From positions 28,349 to 92,348 of the forward strand of contig JAUXUN010000011.1 of assembly GCA_030680855.1 (NCBI GenBank): DNA of 64,000 nucleotides, given 5' to 3'. The translations under genes were made by a program, and so were the position numbers. Position 1 is the first letter of the stretch; each line of letters begins with the position of its first letter. The notes beneath the pieces are model-generated. The model did not search any database and was not told where the DNA came from. It saw nothing but the letters and a program-made list of their open reading frames with translations. Source of the stretch: Aestuariivirga sp. (lineage in GTDB: Bacteria > Pseudomonadota > Alphaproteobacteria > Rhizobiales > Aestuariivirgaceae). Shown piece by piece: positions 24,116 to 34,548 of this stretch.

Positions 24116-26224
24116 ATGCGTCCTTCTGTTCTCAATCCCCTGTTTGCAAGCGCCTCGGGCATCAAGGGCATTGGCCAGAAGCTTGACAAGGTTCTGGCGC
24201 AGTTCCTGCGGGGCGATGCAACGGCGCCGACGCGCATTGTCGACCTGCTGTTTCATTTGCCGAGCGGGGTTGTCGACCGGCGCTTTCGCCCGAAGATCGC
24301 CGATCTGCCCAAGGAGGGCATTGTTACCATTGAAGTGAAGGTGGGACGCCACAAGCCGCCACCGCCCTTCAACAAGAGGCTTCCCTACCGGGTGGAGGTT
24401 TCGGACCAGACGGGCTTTCTCACCCTGGTGTTTTTTCATGCCTTTGCCGATCATCTGCAACGCAGCCTGCCGGAGGGCGAAACGCGGTTCATTTCCGGCG
24501 AGATCAGCTGGTATGGCGAGGAGCCGCAGATTGCCCATCCGGATCACATCCTGACGGCGGAAGACTTCAGCCGCATGCCGCTGATCGAGCCGGTGTATCC
24601 GCTTACGGCAGGGCTATCGCCGAAAATTCTGGGGCGGGCCATCCGTTCGGCTGTCGAGCGGTTGCCGGACCTGGCGGAATGGCAGGACGCGTCTTGGAAG
24701 AAAAAACACGGCTGGCCGGATTTTTCAGCGGCATTGAAGGCGCTGCACGGTCCACAGATCAGCGAAGCGCCATCACTGGATTCACCAGCGCGTTTGCGGC
24801 TGGCGTATGATGAACTGCTGGCGAACCAATTGGCACTCAGTCTGGTGCGCGGACACATGAAGCGGGCGGCGGGACGAAGTTTTGTGGGCGATGGCACGCG
24901 GCAGGCCAAGATCATCGGCGCCCTGCCCTACAAGCTGACTGGCGGGCAGACATTTGCCGATGCGGAAATCCAGGCCGACATGGCCTCGCCCTCGCGCATG
25001 CTGCGCCTGCTGCAAGGCGATGTCGGATCGGGGAAAACCATTGTGGCGCTGCTCGCGCTTGCTACCGCCGTTGAGTGCGGGGCGCAGGGCACCTTCATGG
25101 TTCCAACGGAAATCCTGGCGCGCCAGCACCTTGCGTCCCTCACGCCACTTTGCGCGGCTGCGGGGATAGCCGTTGCGGCTCTTACGAGCCGCGAAAAAGG
25201 CAAGCAGCGGGAGGACATTCTGGATCGTCTTGTGGCGGGCCAGATTGACATTCTGATCGGCACCCATGCGCTGTTTCAGGAAGGGGTTGAATTCAAGAAT
25301 CTTGGCCTCGTGGTGATCGATGAGCAGCACCGCTTCGGGGTGCATCAGCGGCTCGCCCTGCAGGCCAAGGCGGGAAAAGCTACGGACCTTCTGGTCATGA
25401 CAGCCACGCCTATCCCCCGCACACTGGCGCTGACGGTCTATGGCGATATGGACGTGTCCAAGCTGACCGAGAAACCCGCCGGGCGGCTTCCCATCGATAC
25501 GCGCGTGCTGCCGCTTGAGCGCATGGGTGAAGTTGTGGCGGGGCTGGGGCGCAGCATAACAAGCGGGCAGCGGGCCTATTGGGTGTGCCCGCTGGTGGAG
25601 GAAAGCGAACTGGTGGATCTGGCGGCGGCGGAAGACCGCTTCAAACATCTGAACCAAAAATTCCCAGGACGGGTTGGCCTCATTCATGGCAGGCTCAAGG
25701 GACCAGCCAAGGATGCCGTCATGGCTGACTTCAAATCCGGGGCGCTCGATATTCTGGTTTCGACAACGGTCATTGAAGTTGGCGTCGATGTTCCGGAAGC
25801 CTCGATCATGGTGATTGAAAATGCCGAGCGCTTTGGGCTGGCGCAGCTCCACCAGTTGCGCGGGCGCGTGGGGCGCGGCGCGGCCAAGTCAACCTGCCTG
25901 CTGCTTTACCAGGAGCCGCTTGGTGAAACGGCAAAAGCGCGGCTGACCATCATGCGCGAAACGGAGGATGGCTTTCGCATTGCCGAGGAAGACCTGCGCT
26001 TGCGGGGTGCCGGCGAAATGCTGGGAACGCAGCAGGCGGGGCTTCCCCTGTTCCGCATTGCCGATCTTTCGGCGCATGGCGATTTGCTGGCGGCGGCGCG
26101 CGATGATGCGGCGCTGATATTGGCACGGGACGCGGAGTTAAAATCGGCGCGCGGCGGGGCGCTGCGCACCCTGCTCTATTTGTTCGAGCGTGATGAAGCA
26201 GTCAAGTTGCTTTCCGCCGGCTAG
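24116..26224 (+). CDS. recG: ATP-dependent DNA helicase RecG
   Basis: Branch-migration helicase that remodels stalled forks and Holliday junctions. It has 702 residues. The N-terminal wedge OB-fold covers residues 1-200. The motor begins with QGDVGSGKTIVALLA (Walker A), then VVIDEQHRFGV (DEQH box), MTATPIPRTLAL and LHQLRGRVGRG; the C-terminal TRG-type segment EEDLRLRGAGEMLGTQQAG is intact. It overlaps the DUF502 gene tail to tail by 23 bases. Confidence 0.96.
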   Translation: MRPSVLNPLFASASGIKGIGQKLDKVLAQFLRGDATAPTRIVDLLFHLPSGVVDRRFRPKIADLPKEGIVTIEVKVGRHKPPPPFNKRLPYRVEVSDQTGFLTLVFFHAFADHLQRSLPEGETRFISGEISWYGEEPQIAHPDHILTAEDFSRMPLIEPVYPLTAGLSPKILGRAIRSAVERLPDLAEWQDASWKKKHGWPDFSAALKALHGPQISEAPSLDSPARLRLAYDELLANQLALSLVRGHMKRAAGRSFVGDGTRQAKIIGALPYKLTGGQTFADAEIQADMASPSRMLRLLQGDVGSGKTIVALLALATAVECGAQGTFMVPTEILARQHLASLTPLCAAAGIAVAALTSREKGKQREDILDRLVAGQIDILIGTHALFQEGVEFKNLGLVVIDEQHRFGVHQRLALQAKAGKATDLLVMTATPIPRTLALTVYGDMDVSKLTEKPAGRLPIDTRVLPLERMGEVVAGLGRSITSGQRAYWVCPLVEESELVDLAAAEDRFKHLNQKFPGRVGLIHGRLKGPAKDAVMADFKSGALDILVSTTVIEVGVDVPEASIMVIENAERFGLAQLHQLRGRVGRGAAKSTCLLLYQEPLGETAKARLTIMRETEDGFRIAEEDLRLRGAGEMLGTQQAGLPLFRIADLSAHGDLLAAARDDAALILARDAELKSARGGALRTLLYLFERDEAVKLLSAG

Positions 26225-26939
26225 CTTTCTTGCGCGGCGGTTTGCTGGCGAGCTTCATTTCCGTTTCCGGGGCTAGCGGCCCATCGGGAAACACCAGGCC
26301 CATGGAGATGACAAGCTTCAGGGCATCCTCGACGGTCGTATCAAGAACCAGCACATCACCAACATCGCAAAAGAAGAGGTAGCCGCCAGTAGGGTTGGGC
26401 GTGGTTGAGACATAGGCGGCGTACATTTGGCGGCCCTTCTCCAAGCCTATCATCGCGCCGTCGATCTCGCGCGAGATAAAGGCCAGCGTCCAAATGCCAT
26501 GGCGCGGCCATTCAACCAGGCAGGCCTTCTGAAACGAGGTGCCCTTCTGCAGGAACAGGGTTTCGAAAATCTGTTTCGAGCCCTTATAGATGGAGCGCAC
26601 CACGGGTGTGCGGTGCAGCGCCTTGTCCCACAATCCGATCAGGGTGCGCCCCACCAGATTGGCGGCCAGGGCGCCAACCAGGGTGATGGCGATGAGTGCG
26701 AAGATCAAGCCAAAGCCCGGAACCTTGAAGGGCAAATAAGTATCGGGATTGTAGTAGGGCGGAATATAGGGCTTGAGCCAGGCATCGAAAATATCGATGA
26801 ACCAGAGCGTGGCCCAAATCGTGATCGCAATGGGCGCGGTGATGGCCAGTCCAGTGAAAAAATAGGCCCTAAGCCTCCCCAGGAAGGAAACGCGTGCCGC
26901 AGGTGTTGCCGGGGTTATGTCGCCATTTGAGCTTGCCAT
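26202..26939 (-). CDS. DUF502 membrane protein
   Basis: A 245-residue membrane protein of the widespread DUF502 family, function unknown. Two hydrophobic segments are clear (about residues 22-48 and 75-98). Family blocks are RTPVVRSIYKGSKQIFETLF, then VLVEWPRHGIWTLAFISR and YVSTTPNPTGGYLFF. I start at MASSNGDITP; the frame extends 13 codons further without a ribosome site. It overlaps recG tail to tail. The family often lies beside recG in Rhizobiales, from memory. Confidence 0.88.
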   Translation of the reverse strand: MASSNGDITPATPAARVSFLGRLRAYFFTGLAITAPIAITIWATLWFIDIFDAWLKPYIPPYYNPDTYLPFKVPGFGLIFALIAITLVGALAANLVGRTLIGLWDKALHRTPVVRSIYKGSKQIFETLFLQKGTSFQKACLVEWPRHGIWTLAFISREIDGAMIGLEKGRQMYAAYVSTTPNPTGGYLFFCDVGDVLVLDTTVEDALKLVISMGLVFPDGPLAPETEMKLASKPPRKKASRRKAT

Positions 26940-26992
26940 TGTGTATTGTAAATCGCATGAACGGCGCTTGATGTGCAAGGGTTAGGCGAAGA

Positions 26993-27364
26993 TTGGACGT
27001 TCGGCGGTTAATTTACCTTGGTGTCGGCTGGCTGGGCCTTGGCATGGCGGTTGCCGGCGTCATTCTGCCTATCCTGCCAACAACGCCCATGCTGCTTGTT
27101 GCGGTCTGGGCATTTGGCAAATCGTCACCGGAACTTGCGGAAAGAATCCGCAATCACAGGGTCTTTGGACCGCCGGTGCGGGACTGGCAGGACCATGGGG
27201 TAATTTCGGCAAAGGCGAAAACGCTGGCCGTTACCGTCATGGCTCTCATGGGAGGCTGGCTTTGGGTTTACGGCAACTTGCCGGCGTGGCTTACCCTGCT
27301 CATCATTGCCGTCATGGCTGGCGCAGGCGCCTTCGTGGGAAGCCGTCCTGGTGCTCCAGAATAG
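26993..27364 (+). CDS. YbaN-like DUF454 membrane protein
   Basis: A 123-residue inner-membrane protein with three or four helices. The DUF454 signature is present: GLGMAVAGVILPILPTTPMLLVAVWAFGKSSP, then RNHRVFGPPVRDWQDHGVISAKAK. The start appears to be TTG (26993), since no ATG or GTG in frame gives the conserved N-terminus. It is divergent from the DUF502 gene by about 50 bases and convergent with the ExoR-like gene. No biochemical function is established. Confidence 0.85.
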   Translation: MDVRRLIYLGVGWLGLGMAVAGVILPILPTTPMLLVAVWAFGKSSPELAERIRNHRVFGPPVRDWQDHGVISAKAKTLAVTVMALMGGWLWVYGNLPAWLTLLIIAVMAGAGAFVGSRPGAPE

Positions 27365-27367
27365 GCC

Positions 27368-28285
27368 TTAATCCGACAAGGCGTTGCGGTCCGCCGGATA
27401 CTGGTCGGCCCACACCCGGGCGCGGGCTTCGGCCTCGAGCCGTTCGTCTTCCCTGGCGGCCGCATTGAGCTCGTTGTAGCGGTCAAAAATCGACGGGTAT
27501 TCCGATGGCTTGGTGGATTGCCGGGCGAGGATGTACCACATCAGGGCGCGGGTCCTGTCCCTTTGCACGAGCTTGCCATCCCAGTAGAGATCGCCGAGAT
27601 AGGCTTCCGACAGTGCATGGCGCTTCCGGGCGGCGGCAATGAGCCACTTCAATCCCTGCTGCGGATTCTTCTTCACGCCCTGGCCCTTGATGTTCATCAG
27701 GCCCAGCGAATACTGTGCGCCGGGATGGCCATAGGTCGAGGCAATCTTCAGGTAGCTGCGGGCCGCAACCTTGTGGTTCGCTTTGATGCCAGCATCGGCA
27801 ATGCCGATGCGGTAGTAATCGGCGATGCGCAATTGGGCGTCCACCATGATGCGCAACCGGTTCTGGTCGCGCTCATCGGGATCGTAGGATTCAGACACCC
27901 GTGAATAATAGGAAAATGCCGTTGCATCATCGCGCGGAACGCCGCGGCCGGTGCGGTAGATGTGGCCCAAGTACCAATCAGCAACGATGTTGCCATCTTC
28001 GGAGGCCTTCCGGAAAAACCTGATCGCCCTATCGAAGTTGCCGTTGTTGTAAGCTTTCTTGGCCTTCTTCAGATCATCGGTCCAGAACGGGATGTCGAGA
28101 CTGGGCAGATTGAGCTTAGGTGCTGCGGGCAAGTAGGAGAAGAAGCCGGCTTCGGCCTCGTAGTCTTTAGCGTGGGCAACCGGCGACAACCCAAGCAGCA
28201 GCACGGCCAGAAGTGCAAATGCTGCACTTCTGGCGGGTCGTGAAGCTGCCTTCACGAAGCGGCTAGATGTCGGCGTAGCAAACAC
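27368..28285 (-). CDS. ExoR-like periplasmic Sel1-repeat protein
   Basis: Probable exported protein of about 305 residues built from Sel1-like TPR repeats ([54 protein letters not shown]). A signal peptide ends near VAHA. The architecture and a central block ([30 protein letters not shown]) resemble rhizobial ExoR, a periplasmic inhibitor of the ExoS/ChvI two-component system that controls exopolysaccharide and motility; here that role is inference, since exoS and chvI are not in the window. The gene overlaps the ilvD end by 23 bases. GGAGG lies ten bases ahead of the GTG at 28285 but adjoins the GTG at 28294, so I prefer 28285. Confidence 0.7.
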   Translation of the reverse strand: MFATPTSSRFVKAASRPARSAAFALLAVLLLGLSPVAHAKDYEAEAGFFSYLPAAPKLNLPSLDIPFWTDDLKKAKKAYNNGNFDRAIRFFRKASEDGNIVADWYLGHIYRTGRGVPRDDATAFSYYSRVSESYDPDERDQNRLRIMVDAQLRIADYYRIGIADAGIKANHKVAARSYLKIASTYGHPGAQYSLGLMNIKGQGVKKNPQQGLKWLIAAARKRHALSEAYLGDLYWDGKLVQRDRTRALMWYILARQSTKPSEYPSIFDRYNELNAAAREDERLEAEARARVWADQYPADRNALSD

Positions 28286-29987
28286 CTTCAGCACTTCCTC
28301 CGGGATGGGTTACGGCACCTGAAACAGCGGGGCCTACCTGTTGGGCATATTTCCACAAAGCTCCTGAGCCATAGCCGTGGTCCTTGGGCTTCCAGCTTTT
28401 CCTGCGGGCGGCGAATTCAGCATCGCTCACATTGCATGAGAGCGTGCCTTCGATGGCATCAAGGGTGATCAGGTCGCCATCCTTGAGCAGCGCTATGGGG
28501 CCGCCCATTTGCGCTTCGGGGCCGACATGGCCGACGCAGAAGCCGCGGGTGGCACCGGAGAAGCGGCCATCGGTGATGAGGGCCATTTTCTCGCCCATGC
28601 CCTGTCCGTAAAGTGCCGCCGTGGTGGAGAGCATTTCGCGCATGCCGGGACCACCGCGGGGGCCCTCGTAGCGGATAACGAGAACTTCGCCTTCCTTGTA
28701 ATTCTTGTGGGTGACGGCTTCAAAGCAGAGTTCTTCTGAGTCAAAGCAACGGGCGGGACCGGTGAAGGTCAGGTGCTTCATGCCCGCAACTTTCACGATG
28801 GCGCCCTCGGGAGCCAGATTTCCGCGCAGGCCAACAACGCCACCGGTTTTGGTAATGGGCTTGTTGGCGGGATAAACCACGTCCTGGTCCGGGTTCCATT
28901 TTACCGAGGCCATGTTCTCGGCAATGGTGCGTCCGGTCACCGTCAGGCAATCGCCATGGAGGAAGCCATGGTCCAACAGGGTTTTCATGAGCAGCGGAAT
29001 GCCGCCAGCCTCGAACATATCCTTGGCCACGTATTTGCCGCCGGGTTTGAGATCGGCGATGTAAGGCGTCTTCTTGAAAATCTCAGCGACGTCGAAGAGA
29101 TCGAACTTGATGCCGCACTCATGGGCGATGGCCGGCAAATGAAGCGCCGCGTTGGTGGAGCCGCCGGAAGCAGCCACGACGGTTGCGGCGTTTTCCAGGG
29201 CCTTCAGGGTGACGATGTCGCGCGGACGAACGTTGCGGGCGATGAGCTCCATCACTTTTTCACCGGAGGCGAAGCAGAAGGTATCGCGGATTTCATATGG
29301 AGCCGGAGCGCCGCAGGAGTATGGCAGGGCAAGGCCAATGGCTTCCGCCACGGTTGCCATGGTGTTGGCGGTGAACTGGGCCCCGCAGGAGCCCGCTGAC
29401 GGGCACGCGACCTGTTCCAAGGTGTGGAGGTCAGCATCGGACATATCACCGACACTATGCTTGCCAACGGCTTCAAACACGTCCTGCACGGTGACGGGGC
29501 GGCCCTTGAAGGTGCCGGGCAGGATTGAGCCACCATAAATGAACACGGACGGCACATTGAGGCGCACCATGGCCATCATCATGCCGGGCAAGGACTTGTC
29601 GCAGCCGGCAAGGCCCACGAGGGCGTCATAGCAATGGCCGCGCATGGTGAGCTCAACCGAGTCGGCGATGCATTCCCGCGAGACCAGCGAGGCCTTCATG
29701 CCCTGGTGGCCCATGGCGATGCCATCGGTGACGGATATGGTGCAAAATTCGCGCGGCGTGCCGCTGGCGGCGGCGACGCCGCGCTTGACCGACTGGGCCT
29801 GGCGCATCAGGGAAATATTGCAAGGGGCCGCTTCATTCCAGCAACTGGCGACGCCGACGAGGGGCTGGTTAATCTGCTGCTCATTCAAGCCCATGGCATA
29901 GAGGTAAGACCGGTGCGGGGCGCGCTGCGGTCCGACGGTTACATGGCGGCTCGGGAGCCTGGATTTCGAAATGACGGTCGCGTCCAT
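28263..29987 (-). CDS. ilvD: Dihydroxy-acid dehydratase
   Basis: Iron-sulfur enzyme of branched-chain amino acid and pantothenate synthesis; it dehydrates 2,3-dihydroxy-isovalerate and -methylvalerate to the keto acids. It has 574 residues. Cluster ligands lie in [21 protein letters not shown] and [17 protein letters not shown]. Other blocks are [30 protein letters not shown] and [21 protein letters not shown]. The start ATG is supported by homology. It probably shares a transcript with the overlapping ExoR-like gene. Confidence 0.96.
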   Translation of the reverse strand: MDATVISKSRLPSRHVTVGPQRAPHRSYLYAMGLNEQQINQPLVGVASCWNEAAPCNISLMRQAQSVKRGVAAASGTPREFCTISVTDGIAMGHQGMKASLVSRECIADSVELTMRGHCYDALVGLAGCDKSLPGMMMAMVRLNVPSVFIYGGSILPGTFKGRPVTVQDVFEAVGKHSVGDMSDADLHTLEQVACPSAGSCGAQFTANTMATVAEAIGLALPYSCGAPAPYEIRDTFCFASGEKVMELIARNVRPRDIVTLKALENAATVVAASGGSTNAALHLPAIAHECGIKFDLFDVAEIFKKTPYIADLKPGGKYVAKDMFEAGGIPLLMKTLLDHGFLHGDCLTVTGRTIAENMASVKWNPDQDVVYPANKPITKTGGVVGLRGNLAPEGAIVKVAGMKHLTFTGPARCFDSEELCFEAVTHKNYKEGEVLVIRYEGPRGGPGMREMLSTTAALYGQGMGEKMALITDGRFSGATRGFCVGHVGPEAQMGGPIALLKDGDLITLDAIEGTLSCNVSDAEFAARRKSWKPKDHGYGSGALWKYAQQVGPAVSGAVTHPGGSAEGVCYADI

Positions 29988-30348
29988 AATGGTGTCCTGT
30001 GTCAGCGTTTTTGTTTTATTCTTGGTAACGGCAGCACAGCTTTCAGTCCTTCCTTCTCAAACAAACGGCGGCTTTGCCACTTCACCGCCAGAATCCTGGT
30101 GATCAAGTGCAACCCCGCCCAATATTTCCCAGAAGCCCCTTAAGCTCTGATTCCACAGGTCTCAGCTCCTGTGAACTATGACGGTAAGGGGCAATTTGGG
30201 CGGATGAAAGGTTCATTATGGCGCAAAAATGCGGCAGCCACACAATTCAGGAGCTTGTGTCATTTTGGCAACAAGCGGGCATTAACCTTGATTTAAAGGC
30301 CTAAAATCGCTGTTTCGGATCGCGCCACGCCGTGGCAGATTGGCAACT
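29988..30348. other. Gene-free stretch upstream of ilvD
   Basis: About 360 bases between ilvD and the DUF898-like remnant. I saw no supported gene, terminator or known riboswitch. A 45-codon frame without a start codon ends just before ilvD on the minus strand; I do not call it. Promoter and leader for ilvD should lie here. Confidence 0.5.
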
Positions 30349-30530
30349 ATGGCAGATTCTCTCGGACATGCAGGGGAACACATTCGTCTCGAATACATTC
30401 CGTGCGCCGGATTGGGGCGACTCGCCATCGCCATCTTTCTATTGAACGTTGTGGCCCTCACTGTTTACCGTTTTTGGGCCAAGACCGATGGGCGGAAGAC
30501 CTGCAAGCAATCCGCGGATCGTTCGAGCGG
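30349..30530 (+). pseudogene. Truncated remnant of a DUF898-like membrane protein
   Basis: From the ATG at 30349 the frame reads MADSLGHAGEHIRLEYIPC, a hydrophobic helix, then LTVYRFWAKTDGRK. The helix plus YRFWAKT is the N-terminal signature of DUF898/YjgN-type membrane proteins, where it is normally followed by a W-type segment and several more helices. Here similarity stops after about 45 residues and the frame runs into the opposite strand of the chorismate mutase gene. I interpret it as a decayed 5' fragment. The match is from memory, so an unrelated short gene is possible. Confidence 0.5.
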
Positions 30531-30830
30531 CTATTTCTTCATGTCCAGGGTGCGCTCCTCGTGGGCCACGAACCATTCCACCATTTCGGTCCAGATCGAT
30601 TCCGCCAGGGCGGGATCAAGATGGTGGGCGCGGGCGAGAACCCGGGCCCGGTCAACGACGTAGTCAACCCGGGCGGGAATTCGGGCCGGCAGGCCTTCCC
30701 GTTGCTTCACCGCAATGATCGCTTCAACCAGGCGCTGGCGCTCCGCCAGCAGCTTGATGAGCTTTTCATCGACCACGTCGATTTCCTGGCGGAGGTCGGC
30801 GATATTCGACTTTTTCACTGCTGAATTCAT
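30531..30830 (-). CDS. Chorismate mutase, AroQ class
   Basis: Enzyme converting chorismate to prephenate for phenylalanine and tyrosine. It is a 99-residue all-helical AroQ-type domain. The catalytic helix is IADLRQEIDVVDEKLIKLLAERQRLV (Arg14, Asp18 and Lys/Arg positions), and VDRARVLARAHHLDP and IWTEMVEWFVAHEE form the remaining helices. I start at MNSAVKKS because GTGGAAG lies just upstream; the frame continues to 30887 through a TTG that touches the comEC stop. It follows comEC on the same strand, an uncommon pairing. Confidence 0.88.
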   Translation of the reverse strand: MNSAVKKSNIADLRQEIDVVDEKLIKLLAERQRLVEAIIAVKQREGLPARIPARVDYVVDRARVLARAHHLDPALAESIWTEMVEWFVAHEERTLDMKK

Positions 30831-30883
30831 GTCTTCCACATTCAATCGGATCGGGGGATACATGAATGTGTCGAAGCGCCGCG

Positions 30884-32974
30884 TCAACGGGTCAGGGCCA
30901 TTTTCTTGCGCGGTTCCGGCACCACGACCCAGGGCCGGTTTCCGCTCAATCCGCGGGCGGTTGTGATGGCCGTAGTGCCGCCCTCGATGACGATTGCATG
31001 GGAGCCCATGCGCCAGACATCAAAGCGGTCAATGCGTGTCGGCACTGACTTGCAGGCGCCGCGCAGGGGATAGGCGGCGATGATAATGTCAAAATCCGTA
31101 CAGGCGGGTTGTGCGCCCTCCCCGTCGAGAAAATAGCCGATTACCTTACCTTTGATTTCACTGCGGCAGGAACGGGCTTCGCAGGCCCAGCCAGGCCGCG
31201 CCGCTGCTTGCTTGAAAGCGATTTCCTCGCCATTGGATTGCAGCCATTTTTCGGCGGCAAAGCGGCCCCTGCGAGAATTAGCAAACACCAGTTCGCCGCT
31301 GCCATTTCGGAAGGCCGTGTTGGCGGCCGTTCGTTCAATCAGGAGATCGGGGAAACCGTTGAATTGCGCCAGCGCGAATCCGGTGATCAACAGGACGCCA
31401 CCCGCATATTTGGCTTGCCTGTTGGCCAGGCACAGAATGGAAGCCCCGAGGGCCAGGGCAATGGCGCTGGCCAGCGGCACCTGGGGAATGACGCTTTGGG
31501 CGCCGGGCAACGTGGCCACGTGATCGGAAATGCTGAGCACCATTTCCAGTCCTTTGCCCAGAATGGCAAGTGGCCAGGCCTCAAGGCCCAAAGGCATCAG
31601 CACCGCACCCAGTGCTGCAAAGGGCATCACCACGAGGCTGACTACGGGAACGGCCAAGCCATTGGCCAGAACGCCATAGGGCGCAAGCCTGCCAAAATGA
31701 TAGGCGGCGGGAATGGACGAGAAGCTCCCCGCTATCAGCGTTGTCAGGATTGAAGCCAATGCGACCTGGTAGAGCTTCCGCGCATAGTAAGCCCTCCGGT
31801 TTTCGATGCGGTATTCCCGCTCCGGTTTGGGCCGGTTCCAATATTCAAAAAACGCCGCGAGGCCCATGACTGCCATGAAGGACATCTGGAAGCTTGCCTG
31901 TATGGCTGACTCGGGCTGCAGGATGAGGATGAGCAAGGCCGCGAGCGCCAGGTTGCGCAGAGATATCGCGGGCCGGTCCACGATGATCGCCACGAAGACC
32001 ACGGCCAGCATGATATAGGAACGCGTGGTTGGAGGATCGGAACCGGCCAACAACATGTAGGCAAAGCCAAATGCCAGGGCTGCAACAGCAGCCCATTTCT
32101 TGATCGGCCAGCGCAGAGCGACCGCCGGGAAGAGCGCCAGAACGGCTCTGGCGAGCCAAAACATGCCACCTGCCGCCAAGGACATATGCAGTCCGGAAAT
32201 CGAAAGAATGTGGTATAGCCCTGATACTTGTAGGCTCTTGTTGACATCTTTGGGGATTGAGGCGCGCTCGCCGGTAATCAGGGCCTCGGCAAAGGCGGCA
32301 ATGGTTCCCTGCAAATGCTGACGGATGCGGCTGCCTATGTCCTGACGCAAATTGTGCAATGTGCCGGAGAGCCACAGGGAGGCGGACGAGGCACTGCCAA
32401 GCGCATCGATTTTCGAGGTGATGCGGCCAGTGCCGCCGATTCCCTGAAAGTAAAGCTGCCGGCCATAGTCGAAGCCACCGGGCATGGTTGGCGAGGCGAT
32501 GGGGCCAAGCCTGGCCCTGAAGGCGATCCTGGCGCCAATTGCCGGTTCGCCATTGCTGAGTGAATTCGAGAGGCGCAGGCGGCGCGGCAGTTGTGGCGTG
32601 GTCATGCCTTCGATTTTGTCGGGCTCGAGAATGATCGTGGCGCGCCGTTCGGAAGCGCGCTCCACATCACGGACAATGCCGCTTACGACAATTTCGCCGG
32701 TCACCGCTTTCAGCAACGGGGTGGCAATCATTTCAGCGCGGAATTTCGCCAGCACAAAGCCGCTGAGCAGGATGGCCAGAAGGACTATTCCCATGCGGCC
32801 GCGGGCTTTGCAGAACAGCAGGAAGGCCACGAGCATAAAGAAACCGGCGATTGGCAGCCCAGGCTCCCGCGGCAGGGCAAAATAGCTCCAGATGCCGAAA
32901 GTGAGGGCTACCGGAGCCCACAGAACCGTGGCCCCAAGCTGCGCTTCCCACACTTCCTGCAGCTTGCCCGCCAC
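30884..32974 (-). CDS. comEC: ComEC/Rec2-family DNA-uptake channel protein
   Basis: Multi-helix membrane protein of 696 residues. The N-terminal DUF4131 region contains an OB-like domain (GEIVVSGIVRDVERASERRATIILEPDKI), and the competence domain carries HILSISGLHMSLAAGG and TTRSYIMLAVVF motifs. The C-terminal 150 residues are soluble but show no H-x-H-x-D-H zinc motif, so the metallo-beta-lactamase domain looks degenerate, as in many alphaproteobacterial members. It is divergent from gltX. Whether it still supports transformation is unknown. Confidence 0.93.
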   Translation of the reverse strand: MAGKLQEVWEAQLGATVLWAPVALTFGIWSYFALPREPGLPIAGFFMLVAFLLFCKARGRMGIVLLAILLSGFVLAKFRAEMIATPLLKAVTGEIVVSGIVRDVERASERRATIILEPDKIEGMTTPQLPRRLRLSNSLSNGEPAIGARIAFRARLGPIASPTMPGGFDYGRQLYFQGIGGTGRITSKIDALGSASSASLWLSGTLHNLRQDIGSRIRQHLQGTIAAFAEALITGERASIPKDVNKSLQVSGLYHILSISGLHMSLAAGGMFWLARAVLALFPAVALRWPIKKWAAVAALAFGFAYMLLAGSDPPTTRSYIMLAVVFVAIIVDRPAISLRNLALAALLILILQPESAIQASFQMSFMAVMGLAAFFEYWNRPKPEREYRIENRRAYYARKLYQVALASILTTLIAGSFSSIPAAYHFGRLAPYGVLANGLAVPVVSLVVMPFAALGAVLMPLGLEAWPLAILGKGLEMVLSISDHVATLPGAQSVIPQVPLASAIALALGASILCLANRQAKYAGGVLLITGFALAQFNGFPDLLIERTAANTAFRNGSGELVFANSRRGRFAAEKWLQSNGEEIAFKQAAARPGWACEARSCRSEIKGKVIGYFLDGEGAQPACTDFDIIIAAYPLRGACKSVPTRIDRFDVWRMGSHAIVIEGGTTAITTARGLSGNRPWVVVPEPRKKMALTR

Positions 32975-33074
32975 TTCTGCGCCCTCTTACGCGCCCCAAA
33001 AGCTTGTGCTAATTGCCTTCGTCCAAGCCTTCGGGCACCATCCCCGCCACTAGCCTACAAGGAAAACGGTGTTC

Positions 33075-34496
33075 ATGTCATCGCCCGTCGTCACCCGCTT
33101 TGCTCCCTCGCCCACCGGTTACCTGCATATCGGCGGGGCCCGCACGGCCCTGTTCAACTGGGCCTATGCGCGCCACGTGGGCGGCAAAATGCTTTTGCGC
33201 ATCGAGGACACGGACCGCGAGCGATCCACCGATGCGGCCATCGACGCCATCATCTCGGGCATGACTTGGCTTGGCCTGACCTGGGATGGCGAGGCGGTTT
33301 CGCAGCATGCGCGTGGGCCACGCCACCGCGAAGTGGCCGAGCAGCTCCTAGCCACGGGCCATGCCTATCATTGCTATTGCAGCCCGCAGGAATTGGAGGC
33401 GATGCGCGCCAAAGCGGAAGCCGAGAAGCGCCCCATCCGCTATGACGGCACCTGGCGCGACCGCGACCCCAAGGAAGCGCCGGCGGGGGTGAAGCCGGTG
33501 ATCCGGTTCAAGTCACCGCAGGAGGGCGAAACCGTCATCACTGACAATGCCCAGGGGCGCGTGGTATTCGCCAACCGGGATCTGGATGACCTGATCATCC
33601 TGCGCTCGGACGGCAACCCGACCTATAATCTTTCCGTGGTGGTTGATGATCATGACATGGGCGTGACCCACATCATCCGCGGGGTTGACCACCTCACCAA
33701 CGCGGCGCGGCAAACGCAGATCTATCTCGCCATGGGCTGGGCCGTGCCGGACATGACGCATGTTCCGCTTATCCATGGGCCGGATGGCGCAAAGCTTTCC
33801 AAGCGCCATGGCGCTCTGGGGGTCGAGGCCTACCGCGCCATGGGTTACCTGCCTGCGGCCTTGCGCAATTACCTGGCGCGGCTGGGCTGGAGCCATGGCG
33901 ACGAGGAGATTTTTTCCACAGCCCAATTGGTCGAATGGTTTGATCTCGGCAATATAGGGAAGTCGCCGGCGCGGTTTGATTTCGCCAAGCTTGAGAATCT
34001 CAACGGCCACTATATCCGCCATCTGGACGACGCCTCACTGGTGGATGAGTTCATTGCATTTCTTCCGTATGCGGAGGCTGGCAGCGATATGCTGGCACGG
34101 CTTGACGACGCCAAGCGCGGCCAGTTGCGCAGGGCCATGGCCGGGCTCAAGGAACGGGCCAAGACCTTGGTTGAACTCAAAACCGGCGCGGCGTTTCTGT
34201 TTGCCGTGCGGCCTCTGGCCTTGGATGAGAAAGCCAAGCAGATCATCGCCGACGGCGGCACGGCTGCCTTACTGGAATTGAAGCCGGTTCTTGAGGCCTG
34301 CGGTGAATGGACGGCAAGCGTGCTTGAAGCCGCCGTTAAAGCCCATGCGGAAAAAAACGGCATTAAGCTGGGCAAGCTTGCCCAGCCTTTACGTGCCGCG
34401 CTCACCGGCACATCGACCTCGCCACCCATATTCGATGTGCTGGACGTGCTGGGGCGGGAGGAAGCCATGGCGCGGATCAACGATCTGTTGAATTGA
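33075..34496 (+). CDS. gltX: Glutamate-tRNA ligase
   Basis: Class I aminoacyl-tRNA synthetase that charges tRNA-Glu (and perhaps tRNA-Gln in organisms lacking GlnRS). It has 473 residues. The HIGH-type motif is LHIGG (17-21) and the KMSKS equivalent is KLSKR (240-244); a long helical anticodon-binding domain follows. I start at [18 protein letters not shown]; a GTG six bases upstream (33069) is also possible and has better spacing from AAGGAAAA. Alphaproteobacteria often carry two copies with different tRNA preference; only this one is in the window. gltA follows after about 50 bases. Confidence 0.96.
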   Translation: MSSPVVTRFAPSPTGYLHIGGARTALFNWAYARHVGGKMLLRIEDTDRERSTDAAIDAIISGMTWLGLTWDGEAVSQHARGPRHREVAEQLLATGHAYHCYCSPQELEAMRAKAEAEKRPIRYDGTWRDRDPKEAPAGVKPVIRFKSPQEGETVITDNAQGRVVFANRDLDDLIILRSDGNPTYNLSVVVDDHDMGVTHIIRGVDHLTNAARQTQIYLAMGWAVPDMTHVPLIHGPDGAKLSKRHGALGVEAYRAMGYLPAALRNYLARLGWSHGDEEIFSTAQLVEWFDLGNIGKSPARFDFAKLENLNGHYIRHLDDASLVDEFIAFLPYAEAGSDMLARLDDAKRGQLRRAMAGLKERAKTLVELKTGAAFLFAVRPLALDEKAKQIIADGGTAALLELKPVLEACGEWTASVLEAAVKAHAEKNGIKLGKLAQPLRAALTGTSTSPPIFDVLDVLGREEAMARINDLLN

Positions 34497-34521
34497 CCTT
34501 TTTGCTGCGCTGCAATAAGCT
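34493..34521 (+). promoter_or_regulatory. Candidate sigma70 promoter for gltA
   Basis: TTGACC (34493-34498) and TAAGCT (34516-34521) with a 17-base spacer, overlapping the gltX stop codon. The -35 box is good, the -10 box is weak. Confidence 0.35.
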
Positions 34522-34548
34522 CTTGTAATACAAATTGAGAGGTCCTTG

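Noticed and set aside
30000..30140. A 45-codon minus-strand frame just upstream of ilvD (…RILAVKWQSRR…)
   Set aside because: It has no start codon after the preceding stop, and I recognise no family. It may be chance or a leader.
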